Assembly (NCBI GenBank): GCA_026989535.1
Contig: JALSJD010000072.1
Span: 1-64,000, forward strand
DNA length: 64,000 nucleotides
Origin: Cyclobacteriaceae bacterium
Lineage (GTDB): Bacteria > Bacteroidota > Bacteroidia > Cytophagales > Cyclobacteriaceae
Reading direction: 5' to 3'
The notes beneath the pieces are model-generated. The model made no database searches, was not told the origin of the DNA, and was given only the letters and a program-made list of their open reading frames with translations. A program made the position numbers and the translations under genes. The stretch's first letter is position 1. Each line of letters starts with the position of its first letter. This document shows, piece after piece, positions 50,170-61,473 of the stretch.

Positions 50170-51360
50170 ATGACTAGTATCGTGAATAATTCTTTTGAAA
50201 ATACAGCGTTGGCTTTTGTGGCTAAATCTGATTGGCAACTAAAAAAGGCTTATTGGCTTTTTAGAGTGGTTAATAATAGCTTAATGGCCAGCATTGGTAC
50301 AAAAGCAGCCAACTTATCCTTAAAAATGCACTTGCCTGTAAAAGCAATCATTAAAAAAACAGTATTTGAGCATTTTTGTGGAGGCGAAAGTATAGAAGAA
50401 AGTAAGGAGGTAGTGCATCTTTTATCAAAATATAAAGTGCGCGCAATATTGGATTATTCGGTAGAGGGCAAGCATAACGAAGAAGCTTTTGATGCAACGT
50501 TATTGGAAACTTTACGGACTATTGAAAATGCGAAAGGAAATGACGAAATACCTTATTGTGTTTTTAAGCCAACAGGGGTAGGTTCTGCTGAGCTAATGGA
50601 AAAGGTTCAGCTAAAACAACCACTGACAGAGGAAGAAAAAAAAGCATTTGAGAAAATAAAAAATCGATATAAAGCTATTTCACAAGCGGCTTATGATAAT
50701 GATGTACGCTTATTAATTGATGCCGAAGATTCTTGGTACCAAGAAACGATTGATGCTTTGGTATATGAAATGATGGAGCAATTTAATAAAAAACGAGCCA
50801 TTGTTTTTAACACCTACCAAATGTACCGCTGGGTTAGTTTGCAAAATATGAAAGAGGCTCATAAAAAAGCCAAAGAGGCTGGTTATATACTAGGAGCCAA
50901 GTTGGTGCGTGGCGCTTATATGGAAAACGAACGAGAGAGAGCACAGATTAAAGGTTATCAGAATCCTATTTGTACTGATAAAATGGCTACCGACAGAAGC
51001 TATGATGAAGGCCTTAAGTACTGTGTTGAGAACATTGATGAAATAGAGTTATTCAATGGTTCGCACAACGAACACTCTAATTTGTACTTAACTGAGCTGA
51101 TGAAGAAACACACTATTGCAAAAGAGGACAAACGCATCTTTTTTGCCCAACTCTATGGCATGAGCGATAATATTTCGTTTGTATTGGCTGATGCCGGCTA
51201 TAATGTAGCCAAATATGTGCCTTACGGTCCTGTTAAATTTGTGATGCCTTATTTAATAAGACGAGCCGAAGAAAATACTTCGGTAGCTGGGCAAAGTAGC
51301 CGAGAGCTAAAGTTATTAAAAACTGAAATAGAAAGAAGAAAGAGGGACAAAAATTATTAA
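50170..51360 (+). CDS. Proline dehydrogenase
   Basis: ILDYSVEG, LIDAEDSWYQ, KLVRGAYMENER, SHNEHSN, PYGPVKFVMPYLIRRAEENTS. Confidence 0.92.
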   Translation: MTSIVNNSFENTALAFVAKSDWQLKKAYWLFRVVNNSLMASIGTKAANLSLKMHLPVKAIIKKTVFEHFCGGESIEESKEVVHLLSKYKVRAILDYSVEGKHNEEAFDATLLETLRTIENAKGNDEIPYCVFKPTGVGSAELMEKVQLKQPLTEEEKKAFEKIKNRYKAISQAAYDNDVRLLIDAEDSWYQETIDALVYEMMEQFNKKRAIVFNTYQMYRWVSLQNMKEAHKKAKEAGYILGAKLVRGAYMENERERAQIKGYQNPICTDKMATDRSYDEGLKYCVENIDEIELFNGSHNEHSNLYLTELMKKHTIAKEDKRIFFAQLYGMSDNISFVLADAGYNVAKYVPYGPVKFVMPYLIRRAEENTSVAGQSSRELKLLKTEIERRKRDKNY

Positions 51361-51468
51361 CCATCTAACCAGTAACTTAAGAACTATTAACCCAATAACC
51401 AATAAGCAATCCGTTTTCTTGCTTATTTTTGCACCCCGATAACCATAGGGTTTTAAAATTTTTAGATT

Positions 51469-53187
51469 ATGCAATTAAGCGAGCAAGAAGTAGGACGAAG
51501 AAACGCTAAACAACAACTTGAACAACTAGGCATCAATCCGTATCCATCGGAGCTATACTCGGTAACGCATTATGCAAAGGGCATCAAAGAGGAGTTTGAT
51601 GAAAATAAACCTGAAGAGTTTAAGGAAGTAACCCTAGCGGGCCGTATGATGAGCCGAAGAATTATGGGATCTGCTTCGTTTGCCGAATTGCAAGATTCAT
51701 CAGGCCGTATTCAGTTTTATGTACGAAGAGATGATATCTGCCCGAACGAAGACAAAACTTTATACAATACCGTTTTTAAGAAGCTTTTAGATATTGGTGA
51801 TATTATTGGCATTAAAGGGTTTGTGTTTAAAACACAGGTTGGCGAAACTTCGGTACACGTTACTGAATTAAAGGTGCTTACCAAATCGTTAAAGCCATTA
51901 CCAATTGTAAAAGAAACCATAGATAAAGAAGGTAATAAGCAATTGCACGATGCTTTTACTGACCCTGAAATGCGGTACCGCCAGCGTTATGTAGATATGA
52001 TTGTGAACCCCGAAGTGCGCGAAACATTTAAGCAACGCACCAAAGTGGTTAACACCATGCGAAACTTTTTGGCTGAAAAGGACTACCTGGAGGTGGAAAC
52101 CCCAATCCTTCAACCTTTATATGGTGGCGCGGCCGCACGCCCGTTTAAAACACACCATAATACCTTAGATATGACTTTGTATCTACGCATTGCCAATGAG
52201 CTTTACCTAAAAAGGTTGATTGTTGGAGGTTACGATGGGGTTTTTGAGTTTTCTAAAGATTTTAGAAACGAAGGAATGTCACGTTTCCACAATCCAGAGT
52301 TTACCCAGGTGGAGCTTTATGTAGCTTATAAAGATTATAACTGGATGATGAATTTGGTGGAGGAGATGATTGAGCGTGTGGCTATGGAGTTACATGGTAC
52401 TACTAAAGTACAAGTGGGCGATAATGTAATCGACTTTAAACGACCTTGGAAACGATACACCATGTTCGAAGCTATTGAACATTTTACAGGCATCGATATT
52501 TCTAAAATGGAGGAAGCAGAACTAAGAGCTACCGCTACCAAACTTAATGTGCCCATTGATGAGTCGATGGGTAAAGGAAAATTGATTGATGAGATTTTTG
52601 GCGAAAATTGTGAGGCACAGTTAATACAACCCACTTTTATTACCGATTACCCCGTAGAGATGTCGCCACTAGCAAAAAAACATAGAGATAAGGATGGGTT
52701 AGTAGAGCGATTTGAAGCCATTGCCAATGGCAAAGAAATTTGCAATGCCTTCTCCGAACTAAACGACCCTATTGACCAGCGTGCTCGTTTTGAAGAGCAA
52801 TTAGAATTAGGCAAGCGTGGTGATGATGAAGCGATGGTGCTTGATGAAGATTTTTTGCGTGCGATTGAGTACGGCATGCCACCAACCGCTGGTTTAGGTA
52901 TTGGCATCGATCGGCTATCAATGATTATGACCAATTCAAACTCCATTCAGGATGTACTGTTTTTTCCTCAAATGAAACCTGAGAAAAAGCAAACGGTGGT
53001 ATTAACGGAGGATGAAAACTTGGTGTTTGAACTACTTGAGAAGAACTCTAAAATGGAGTTGAATAAACTCAAAGAAGCTGCTGGCCTGAGTAATAAAAAA
53101 TGGGATAAAGCCATAAAAGGGTTAACAGCCAATAAACTGGCCAAGGTAACAAAAACAGACGAAGCCTTAGAGGTGGAAATAGGTTAA
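51469..53187 (+). CDS. lysS: Lysyl-tRNA synthetase, class II
   Basis: [67 protein letters not shown]. Confidence 0.97.
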   Translation: MQLSEQEVGRRNAKQQLEQLGINPYPSELYSVTHYAKGIKEEFDENKPEEFKEVTLAGRMMSRRIMGSASFAELQDSSGRIQFYVRRDDICPNEDKTLYNTVFKKLLDIGDIIGIKGFVFKTQVGETSVHVTELKVLTKSLKPLPIVKETIDKEGNKQLHDAFTDPEMRYRQRYVDMIVNPEVRETFKQRTKVVNTMRNFLAEKDYLEVETPILQPLYGGAAARPFKTHHNTLDMTLYLRIANELYLKRLIVGGYDGVFEFSKDFRNEGMSRFHNPEFTQVELYVAYKDYNWMMNLVEEMIERVAMELHGTTKVQVGDNVIDFKRPWKRYTMFEAIEHFTGIDISKMEEAELRATATKLNVPIDESMGKGKLIDEIFGENCEAQLIQPTFITDYPVEMSPLAKKHRDKDGLVERFEAIANGKEICNAFSELNDPIDQRARFEEQLELGKRGDDEAMVLDEDFLRAIEYGMPPTAGLGIGIDRLSMIMTNSNSIQDVLFFPQMKPEKKQTVVLTEDENLVFELLEKNSKMELNKLKEAAGLSNKKWDKAIKGLTANKLAKVTKTDEALEVEIG

Positions 53188-53356
53188 TAAAGCATCTGGG
53201 CTGCATAATACAGCATCCGATAACCATCCGGGTTCAATAATTTAAAATAAAGTCAGTATGCTTTTGATAATGACAGAAAACAGCTTGACGCCATTCTTGC
53301 CTGCTAGGCAGTACCCCTCTATGCTGTTTTAGCAGCGAATGTTGGCATTTCGTTGT

Positions 53357-53761
53357 TTATCCCTTCGTCCAGTTTTCAATTCTTAGATGCTGTATTCTGT
53401 TAAACTCCTTTTCATTATTTGTAACTAAAGTCAGCCCAGTACTCTTGGCATGAGCACCAATCAAAGTATCTAATGGCCCAATTGGTGTCCCTCTCTTTTC
53501 TAGCTCTGCTCTTATAAATCCGTATTCAATCGATGCATTGTAGTCAAACTCAATTATCTCAAGTGGAATAATAAATTGGTTTAATGCACTAAGATTTTTT
53601 TCTGGATTTGAACTTTTACGAACTCCAAATTGCAATTCGGCTAATGTTATAGTAGAAATTCCGATACTACCAAGAGGAAACTTCTTAAATTTATTAAGGA
53701 CAATTTTAGGTTTCTTTTTAATTATGTAAATGCAAATATTAGTATCGAGCAAATATTCCAT
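53357..53761 (-). CDS. vapC: VapC-like PIN-domain toxin
   Basis: YLLDTNICIYIIKKKP, TLAELQFGVRKS, GPLDTLIGAHAKSTGLTLVTNNEKEFNRI. Confidence 0.93.
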   Translation of the reverse strand: MEYLLDTNICIYIIKKKPKIVLNKFKKFPLGSIGISTITLAELQFGVRKSSNPEKNLSALNQFIIPLEIIEFDYNASIEYGFIRAELEKRGTPIGPLDTLIGAHAKSTGLTLVTNNEKEFNRIQHLRIENWTKG

Positions 53762-53997
53762 CAGTCGAAGGTTTCGCGTATTTGATTTTCTGGTTGATTC
53801 CTTTCATTCATAAAATCTGTTGTGAATGTGTCAAGGCTTTCAATTAGGTTCTGCCAAGGATTATGAAAAGGAATGATATAAATAGAATTACCAATCTTTT
53901 TTAGATACGCCTTACTATCATTTATTTTTAGTTTTTCAGGAATTCTAATTGCCTGAAAGCCTTTTTGTTCCTTTATGTCAATTGTTTCGAATTCCAT
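53761..53997 (-). CDS. vapB: VapB-like antitoxin (AbrB/SpoVT type)
   Basis: GFQAIRIPEKLKINDSKAYLKKIGNSIYIIP; start chosen at the internal Met MEFETIDIKEQ. Confidence 0.85.
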   Translation of the reverse strand: MEFETIDIKEQKGFQAIRIPEKLKINDSKAYLKKIGNSIYIIPFHNPWQNLIESLDTFTTDFMNERNQPENQIRETFD

Positions 53998-54108
53998 GTT
54001 TTTATTAGTTTTGTTAATAACAAATTTACGAATAAAACTAATCAACTAACTATTTTGTGCAAATCATTCCCAAATGAATGCCAACGCTGTTATAACTAGG
54101 AGTTAGCC

Positions 54109-57081
54109 TTAAAAATTAAAGCTATCAGAGGCATTTCTTTTCCTTGATAGTTTTAAATCTTGAAGCAAAGAAGACTTGGCTTTAATAGTAAAATTATACG
54201 ATTGGTATCGACCAAAGGGCACCCAGCTTAAGGTCATATCCCAACAATGCAAATCTCGCACAACATTAAACCTGGCTTCGGTAAATTTCTTTCTTTCAAA
54301 ATCATAGCCTGATTGGTAAGTGAGTTTCCATTTTTCGGTAATACTTATATCACCGTTAAATCGGAGCGATTGCGTAACCTTACCTTCATCAAATCCTTTT
54401 CGTGTAAAGTTTACATTATAGGTAAGCCGAATGCTCCAGGGTATATTAAAATCAACATACAAATCTGGATTGGCAATAAACTCACTTAATTCAGCTTCTT
54501 CTTTGGCAGTGTTAGTATTAATATTATCTGTACCCATACCCATATTTCTGCCTGTAGAACCCGTTGCACCTCCACCTTTTTTATTGCCTTGAAAGCCGGT
54601 ATTCATCGCAATATTAAATTGCGAAAACCGTCCTAGGCCTTGGCCGTTATTCCAAGCAAACTGGTCTAGTTTAACCTGATATACTTTTTGATTTTCACCG
54701 CCTTCATCTGTAATGCTATCCAGTTGATATACATAGGGATCGATGGAGCTGTTAAAGTTTATACTAAGGCCCGTTGTTTTAATAGATTTGCTTAGCTCTT
54801 TGTTTTTAAGTAAATCGGTAGTGGCTCTTAGCGAAATATTAGAAAGCTTAAATTGCTCTGCGGCCAAATTATAACTTGTACCCACTCCAAAATTTCTAAG
54901 TATAGCAATTTTTTGAGCTTTACCAGTTGTATCGCTTCTACTTTTGTATTTCATTTCTAGCGTATTGGTAATGCTTAACGAAATACTCGAACTTTCGCCC
55001 ATACCGGGCCCTTGCCCATACACAAAGCCAGCATATCGCGAAAGTGTTTTTGTGTTGCCAAGGCTATCACTTTGTACGGTTTGGTAATAATCGTATTTTT
55101 CATCTCCAAAATCTGGGCGATACGAATACGAAAGAGAAGGAGTCATCATATGCCGAATGGCTTGCACCCCATACTCTCTATCAAACATTACAGTTCCATA
55201 AACCCTTGTATTTAAAGAGGCACTTGTGCTATACGATCGAATGGCATTAAAACCTTTGATGGTATCAGTTTCAATTTCTTTAAGTGCTTCGTTATAGCTG
55301 TAATCTAATTTTTTAAAATACCATAATTCATCGTAGTTAATGGATGGGCTTATGGTAAACTGTTTTAATAATTTAAAAGAAGCCGATATTGGAATACTAT
55401 GTTTTACTCCGTTTGAACCTTGGCTTAACAAAAATGGGATGGTTTCGGAATTAATATCGAAAACAGAGTCTTTTATAATTGTTTCTTCTTTTTTAAGGCG
55501 GGTTCCTTCGTCATCAAAAACAGCTTCGGTGGTTACAGGCATCTTTAAGCGATTGGTAGCTTTGTTGGTAGCTTGCATGGCATACCTAACGTTTATCTTT
55601 TCGTACCATTTATTGCCTGAACTTCCTTTTTTCTTAAAAGGATAAATATTTTGTACGTTAAAAGTTAAGTCAGGCAATAATAAATCGGCCTGTTTCGTGC
55701 TTAAGTTTTGGTTAAATCGACCACTTATGCCCATGCTAAAAGGTGTGCCGGCAAATGTTTTAGAATAATTAACAGAAGAGCTTAGCGTTGCTCTCATTTG
55801 ATCGTTTTGATTATTTAATAGATTGTTTGTATTATAAGAGTTGGTCGCATAATTAATATTGGCACTAAACCTGCCTGTTCCTTTTGCTTCCGGGGTGTGC
55901 GACCATTGTAATCTAAAATCATTAGAAATGTCATCTTCAAGCGTAGTTTCATTCTCTCGCTTAAACTTAGAGAAGGTAGCAGCAAAATTCCCTCGGAATT
56001 TGTAACGCACAATATAAGTTGATTTTGCTCTAACAGCCCAGCCACCTTTAGTGTATAAGTCGCCTGTTAAATCAAGATTAATATAATCGCTAAGTGCAAA
56101 ATAATAACCGCCATTTTTTAGGTAATACCCTCTTACTGTTTCTTCTCCAAAATCAGGAAATATAACCCCGGAGGTTCTGCTTTGCTGATCCGGAAACATT
56201 CCAAACGCAAAACCAAGTGGGGTAGGCACATCATTAATAATCATATTAAAAGGCCCTGCAATCATTGCTTTATTAGGGATTACCTTTACTTTTCTGGCTT
56301 TAATGCTGTAATGCGGGTGTGCTAAATTACAAGTAGTGTATAAAGTTGTTTGGTTAAAAAGTTCGCCTTGGGCATTTTTAAATACTTTATCAGAATGAAT
56401 AAAGCCATCACCCTGGGTTGTTACTAATCCTGTAATAGCTGCTTTTTCTGTTTTAAAATTATATTCTATTTCATTGGTTTCATATACTTCATTGCCGTTC
56501 TTAAACAGAGGCTTGCCGTGCACTTTTCCGGTAGAGTCTGCCACTCCACTGGCTTGCATAAAATTTTTCTCCCAATTAACGGTAATTTCTTGCGCATCTA
56601 ATTGTATGGGGTTGTAATCAATAACGCCACTGCCATAAATTTTTACATTTTTAGTAAGCATATCTATGGTAATAGAATCTTCTGCGTTATATTTTACAGT
56701 AGTTTTTATATCGCCAGGTGGTAATTTAGCAACCGAATCTACTTTGTCTAAAAGTGTAGAGTCTGAATTTAGTAAAGGAATGGAGTCTAAGTTGGAAAGC
56801 AATGCGGAGTCTAATTTAAGTAATTGAGTAGAGTCCAGATTATTTAAAATAGTAGAATTTAAGTAATTAGTGCTAACAGAATCAATTTTACTAACTATGT
56901 TTATTGCAGTACTATCTGATAGTACTTGAGAGTTGGCTTGAATATTGAGTATGGTAAGTAGTAGAGCCGATAAAAAAAAGGGTCGAAATAATGCGAAATT
57001 GTTCAATTTTTTGTGCGTATCCTTCTGATTCTCGGTTTTTTTAAGAAATTTGTGTAAAGATATTTCATTAACGTTGAACAT
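54109..57081 (-). CDS. LptD/OstA-like outer-membrane LPS-assembly protein
   Basis: OstA-type N-terminus (YNAEDSITIDMLTKNVKIYGSGVIDYNPIQLDAQEITVNW), long beta-barrel; start chosen at MFNVNEIS. Confidence 0.85.
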   Translation of the reverse strand: MFNVNEISLHKFLKKTENQKDTHKKLNNFALFRPFFLSALLLTILNIQANSQVLSDSTAINIVSKIDSVSTNYLNSTILNNLDSTQLLKLDSALLSNLDSIPLLNSDSTLLDKVDSVAKLPPGDIKTTVKYNAEDSITIDMLTKNVKIYGSGVIDYNPIQLDAQEITVNWEKNFMQASGVADSTGKVHGKPLFKNGNEVYETNEIEYNFKTEKAAITGLVTTQGDGFIHSDKVFKNAQGELFNQTTLYTTCNLAHPHYSIKARKVKVIPNKAMIAGPFNMIINDVPTPLGFAFGMFPDQQSRTSGVIFPDFGEETVRGYYLKNGGYYFALSDYINLDLTGDLYTKGGWAVRAKSTYIVRYKFRGNFAATFSKFKRENETTLEDDISNDFRLQWSHTPEAKGTGRFSANINYATNSYNTNNLLNNQNDQMRATLSSSVNYSKTFAGTPFSMGISGRFNQNLSTKQADLLLPDLTFNVQNIYPFKKKGSSGNKWYEKINVRYAMQATNKATNRLKMPVTTEAVFDDEGTRLKKEETIIKDSVFDINSETIPFLLSQGSNGVKHSIPISASFKLLKQFTISPSINYDELWYFKKLDYSYNEALKEIETDTIKGFNAIRSYSTSASLNTRVYGTVMFDREYGVQAIRHMMTPSLSYSYRPDFGDEKYDYYQTVQSDSLGNTKTLSRYAGFVYGQGPGMGESSSISLSITNTLEMKYKSRSDTTGKAQKIAILRNFGVGTSYNLAAEQFKLSNISLRATTDLLKNKELSKSIKTTGLSINFNSSIDPYVYQLDSITDEGGENQKVYQVKLDQFAWNNGQGLGRFSQFNIAMNTGFQGNKKGGGATGSTGRNMGMGTDNINTNTAKEEAELSEFIANPDLYVDFNIPWSIRLTYNVNFTRKGFDEGKVTQSLRFNGDISITEKWKLTYQSGYDFERKKFTEARFNVVRDLHCWDMTLSWVPFGRYQSYNFTIKAKSSLLQDLKLSRKRNASDSFNF

Positions 57082-57088
57082 TTGTAGT

Positions 57089-57874
57089 ATGTCAAAATAT
57101 TTTAGCATCATAGCCCTCTCGGCAATAACCGTGCTAAGCTCCTTTGGTACGCTAAATAAAAGGGTTAATAAGGTAGATAAAGTAGTTATTGATGCTGGGC
57201 ACGGAGGCAAAGACCCTGGTACTCACGGAGATGTATCAAAAGAAAAAGATATTGCCCTAAATATTGCTTTAAAACTTGGTAAAATCATTGAAGAAAATTT
57301 ACCTGATGTTGAGGTGATTTATACAAGAGATGATGACAACTTTGTAGAGTTAGAAGGTAGAGCATACATTGCTAATAAAAATGGAGCTGATTTATTTATT
57401 TCCATTCATTGCAATGCGGTTTCTAATAATGCCATATACGGAACCGAAACCTATGTAATGGGGTTGGATAAAGTGGGAGGCAATATGAGGGTGGCCAAAA
57501 AGGAAAATTCGGTTATTTTATTAGAAGAAAATTACGAAGATACCTACGAAGGCTTCGATCCTAATTCTCCAGAAAGTATGATATTACTCACTTTGAGCCA
57601 ACATGCCTATCATGAAAAAAGCATAGAACTGGCAGCAAGAATTGAGCAACAGTTTAAGGAAAGAGCAGGACGAAAAAGCAGAGGGGTTAAAATGGGGCCA
57701 TTTTGGGTGTTATGGCGCACCTCTATGCCAAGCGTATTAGTGGAAACAGGCTTTTTAACAAATTCGAAAGAAGAATTAGACTTAAACGACCCTTTAAAGC
57801 AAGAATATATCGCTTCTGGAATTTTTAGGGCCTTTAGAGACTATAAACATGCAATTGATACATCGAATAATTAA
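57089..57874 (+). CDS. N-acetylmuramoyl-L-alanine amidase (Amidase_3)
   Basis: VVIDAGHGGKDPGTHG, YTRDDDNFVELEGRAYIANKNGADLFISIHCNA. Confidence 0.94.
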   Translation: MSKYFSIIALSAITVLSSFGTLNKRVNKVDKVVIDAGHGGKDPGTHGDVSKEKDIALNIALKLGKIIEENLPDVEVIYTRDDDNFVELEGRAYIANKNGADLFISIHCNAVSNNAIYGTETYVMGLDKVGGNMRVAKKENSVILLEENYEDTYEGFDPNSPESMILLTLSQHAYHEKSIELAARIEQQFKERAGRKSRGVKMGPFWVLWRTSMPSVLVETGFLTNSKEELDLNDPLKQEYIASGIFRAFRDYKHAIDTSNN

Positions 57875-57878
57875 TTAA

Positions 57879-58826
57879 ATGGCAATATCTAAAGAAGTAA
57901 AAGTTGGTGCATTTGCAGTATTTGCAATTACTATTTTATACCTGGGCTTTAATTATTTAAAAGGCATAGATTTTTTATCAAATACCAGTAAATATTATGT
58001 TATTTACGAGGATGTGGCAGGATTAACAAAGTCTAACCCCGTTAAAATAAGTGGCTACAGCGTGGGGCGAGTTTCTAACATAAAATTATTGCAAAATCAA
58101 CGAAATCAAGTGTTAGTTGAACTTGACATCGATTCTGAAATTGTATTGGGCGATACAGCCTTGGCCAAGCTCAATTCTGATTTATTAGGCGGTGTATCCA
58201 TTATACTTTTTCCTGGTAGTTTAGAAAAAATGCTAACACCGGGTGATACCTTAAATTCCAGAATAGACCCCGACCTTACAGAACTTTTTAAAGAAAGTGC
58301 CCAACCAATATCGGATAACTTGCAGGTTACCATGCGTAAGCTTAATATTTTGTTAGACGACCTTTCGGGCAGTGGAGCCGAACTAAAAAAATCGTTGGCT
58401 AGCTTTACCAAACTATCCGATAATTTAAATGCACGTATTTATGAAAATAGAACGTCTTTAAAAACAACGTTAACTGAGTTCGCAAAGCTTTCAAAAAACC
58501 TAAATCAAACGGTACTTGATTTAAAACCAACCCTTGATAATTTCAAGGTTTTATCCGATTCGTTAACCCATCTGGAGCTAAACACTACCTTGCAAAAGGT
58601 CGATGCTTTGCTGGCAGAGTTTACTAAAACTGCCCAAATATTACAAAACGATAGCAGCACTATTGGCAAATTAATGACAGATGACCAATTATATGAATCG
58701 ATGAGTAGAGCCATGGCTAATTTAGATTCCTTGCTGGTGCATATTAATGAAAACCCGAAACACTTTTTTAGCCCTTTGGGTAAGAGTAAGAAGAAGATTG
58801 AAAAAGAGGCAAAAAAACAATACTAA
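57879..58826 (+). CDS. MlaD/MCE family protein
   Basis: Single TM N-terminus, YEDVAGLTKSNPVKISGYSVGRVSNIKL MCE motif. Confidence 0.9.
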   Translation: MAISKEVKVGAFAVFAITILYLGFNYLKGIDFLSNTSKYYVIYEDVAGLTKSNPVKISGYSVGRVSNIKLLQNQRNQVLVELDIDSEIVLGDTALAKLNSDLLGGVSIILFPGSLEKMLTPGDTLNSRIDPDLTELFKESAQPISDNLQVTMRKLNILLDDLSGSGAELKKSLASFTKLSDNLNARIYENRTSLKTTLTEFAKLSKNLNQTVLDLKPTLDNFKVLSDSLTHLELNTTLQKVDALLAEFTKTAQILQNDSSTIGKLMTDDQLYESMSRAMANLDSLLVHINENPKHFFSPLGKSKKKIEKEAKKQY

Positions 58827-58842
58827 TTTTTAAGAGATTTAT

Positions 58843-60471
58843 ATGAACCTAGCGTTTAATAAAAACGAGGATGCGAACAAGCTACTGAGTTCGGAGTTAA
58901 CAACTCGATTAATAAAAGTAAAAAAAGGAGGGGGTGATAAGCGAATTGAAAGTCAACATAAAAAAGGCAAACTTACCGCTCGGGAGAGAATTGATTTTTT
59001 AGTTGATAAAAAATCTAACTTTTTAGAAATAGCCGCATTTGCAGGAGATGAGATGTATTCCGAAGTAGGAGGATGCCCTTCAGGAGGAGTTGTAACAGGA
59101 ATTGGTTATGTAAGTGGGCGGCAATGTGTAATTGTAGCAAATGATGCCACCGTTAAAGCAGGAGCCTGGTTTCCTATTACGGCTAAAAAAAACCTTAGGG
59201 CTCAAGAGGTGTCTATTGAAAATAAATTGCCAATTATTTATTTAGTGGATTCTGCGGGTGTTTTTTTACCTATGCAAGACGAGATTTTCCCTGATAAAGA
59301 ACATTTTGGGAGGCAGTTTAGAAATAATGCGGTTATGTCATCTATGGGTATCGTGCAGGTAGCCGCCATTATGGGTAGTTGTGTGGCCGGAGGTGCGTAT
59401 TTACCCATTATGAGTGATGAGGCGCTTATTGTGGACAAAACAGGCTCCATTTTTTTAGCAGGCTCGTACCTCGTAAAATCAGCCATTGGCGAAATGATTG
59501 ATAATGAAACATTGGGAGGTGCCACCACACAATGCGAAATATCGGGTGTTACAGATAATAAATTTCCCAATGATGAGGCTGCTTTAGATTATATTAAAGA
59601 CATTTTTTCGAAAATTGGAGAGGCTAACTCAGCAGGATTTAACAGAGCTAAGCCAAAAACACCTGCATTAAAGGAGGAGGAGATATATGGGCTATTTCCT
59701 TCGGATAGAACCAAACCGTACGAAATGAAAGATATTATCAATCGATTGATTGATGATTCTGATTTTACCGAATACAAAGCAGCCTATGGTAAAACCATTA
59801 TTTGCGGTACAGCCCGAGTCGATGGTTGGGCGGTTGGCATTATAGCCAACCAACGCAATGTTGTAAAAACAAAAAATGGTGCAATGCAAATGGGGGGTGT
59901 AATCTATTCAGATTCTGCCGATAAAGCTGCTCGTTTTATAATGAATTGCAACCAACGCAAAATACCGTTGGTTTTTTTACAAGATGTGAGTGGCTTTATG
60001 GTAGGTAGCCACGCAGAGCATGGGGGCATTATTAAAGATGGAGCAAAAATGGTAAATGCCATGGCTAATTCAGTAGTGCCAAAATTTACTTTTATATTAG
60101 GCAACTCGTATGGAGCAGGCAATTATGCCATGTGTGGCAAAGCCTATGACCCACGATTAATTTATGCTTGGCCTACAGCACAAATGGCGGTTATGAGTGG
60201 GGCAGCGGCAGCAAATACTTTATTGCAAATTAAAATAGCCTCTGCCAAAAGTAAAGGCGAAGAACTAACCGAAAAGGCGAAGAATAACGAATTAAAGAAT
60301 ATTACTGATCGGTATAATAGGCAATTAAGTCCTTATTATGCAGCAGCTAGGCTATGGGTCGATGGGGTTATCGACCCACTTGAAACACGAAAAGTGATTT
60401 CGATGGGCATTGAAGCGGCTAATCATGCCCCCATTGAAAAGCCATTTAATGTGGGTGTTATTCAAACCTAA
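58843..60471 (+). CDS. Acyl-CoA carboxylase beta subunit (carboxyltransferase)
   Basis: KGKLTARERIDFLVD, GSCVAGGAYLPIMSDEA, GSYGAGNYAMCGKAYDPRLIYAWP. Confidence 0.95.
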   Translation: MNLAFNKNEDANKLLSSELTTRLIKVKKGGGDKRIESQHKKGKLTARERIDFLVDKKSNFLEIAAFAGDEMYSEVGGCPSGGVVTGIGYVSGRQCVIVANDATVKAGAWFPITAKKNLRAQEVSIENKLPIIYLVDSAGVFLPMQDEIFPDKEHFGRQFRNNAVMSSMGIVQVAAIMGSCVAGGAYLPIMSDEALIVDKTGSIFLAGSYLVKSAIGEMIDNETLGGATTQCEISGVTDNKFPNDEAALDYIKDIFSKIGEANSAGFNRAKPKTPALKEEEIYGLFPSDRTKPYEMKDIINRLIDDSDFTEYKAAYGKTIICGTARVDGWAVGIIANQRNVVKTKNGAMQMGGVIYSDSADKAARFIMNCNQRKIPLVFLQDVSGFMVGSHAEHGGIIKDGAKMVNAMANSVVPKFTFILGNSYGAGNYAMCGKAYDPRLIYAWPTAQMAVMSGAAAANTLLQIKIASAKSKGEELTEKAKNNELKNITDRYNRQLSPYYAAARLWVDGVIDPLETRKVISMGIEAANHAPIEKPFNVGVIQT

Positions 60472-60474
60472 ACA

Positions 60475-61308
60475 ATGGATGCAAAAGAGCTAAAAGCGTT
60501 GGTTTCGTTGCTGGAGGATGATGAACTTCGCCCTCAGATAGAGGAGCGGATATTTTCGATGGGCAATGAAGTTATTCCTTTTTTAGAAGAAGAGTGGGGC
60601 GCAAGTTTTGATGCTTCGGTGCAAGAGCGAATTGAAGAAATTGTACATACGCTTCAGTTTAACTTACTCAAAGAGCGTTTGCACGCATGGAAAACAAGCG
60701 AGTCGGATGATTTGCTCAAAGGCATGTGGTTAATAGCCACCTATCAGTACCCCGATTTAAGTTTAGAAAAAATCACTCGGGATTTTGAACAATTATACTA
60801 CGAAATATGGGCCAATTTTGAGCCCAAAGCGCACCCCTACGATCAAGTAAAAACCATTAGCCACACCTTATTTAGCAAGCTACGGTTTAAAGCAAATACA
60901 GCACATTTTCATTCGCCAGCCAACTCCATGATTAATTCGGTGTTTGAATCTAAAAGAGGGAATCCCATTGCACTAAGTGTAATTTATATGCTTGTTGCAC
61001 AAAAACTTAAAATGCCTGTTTTTGGCGTTAATTTGCCTAATTTCTTTATTATTACGTATATTGATGAAGCCAAAGAGTTGCAATTTTACATTAATGCTTT
61101 TAATCGAGGGCTAATTTTTACCAAACAAGATATAGACCATTATTTAGGGCAAATAAATATTAATCCACACCCTCGGTTTTACCAACCCTGTACCCATACT
61201 GATATAATAGCACGGGTACTGCGCAACCTAATTATAAGTTTTGAAAAGCTTGATGAGCACCATAAAGCCGATGAGGTAAAGCAATTACTGGCAATTTTTG
61301 GTGATTAG
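60475..61308 (+). CDS. Transglutaminase-like (SirB1/YchA-type) protein
   Basis: NSMINSVFESKRGNPIALSVIYMLVAQKLKMPVFGVNLPNFFII. Confidence 0.88.
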   Translation: MDAKELKALVSLLEDDELRPQIEERIFSMGNEVIPFLEEEWGASFDASVQERIEEIVHTLQFNLLKERLHAWKTSESDDLLKGMWLIATYQYPDLSLEKITRDFEQLYYEIWANFEPKAHPYDQVKTISHTLFSKLRFKANTAHFHSPANSMINSVFESKRGNPIALSVIYMLVAQKLKMPVFGVNLPNFFIITYIDEAKELQFYINAFNRGLIFTKQDIDHYLGQININPHPRFYQPCTHTDIIARVLRNLIISFEKLDEHHKADEVKQLLAIFGD

Positions 61309-61473
61309 CACACAACTGATGATGAATTGTGCAAAACTGTAATTGCTGGCAAAAAGTTTGAGAATCCAACAGCAAAAGAAGTTATAAGTTGCTATGTTGT
61401 GGTTCTGTAACCTTTATGGTTATGCTTTTTCGGGCGAATAGTAACTTTAAATAATGTAAAAAACAGTACAAAT

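Noticed and set aside
53270-53350. Short palindrome TGCCT-GCT-AGGCA downstream of lysS
   Set aside because: Only a 5-bp stem without a T-tract; expected by chance.
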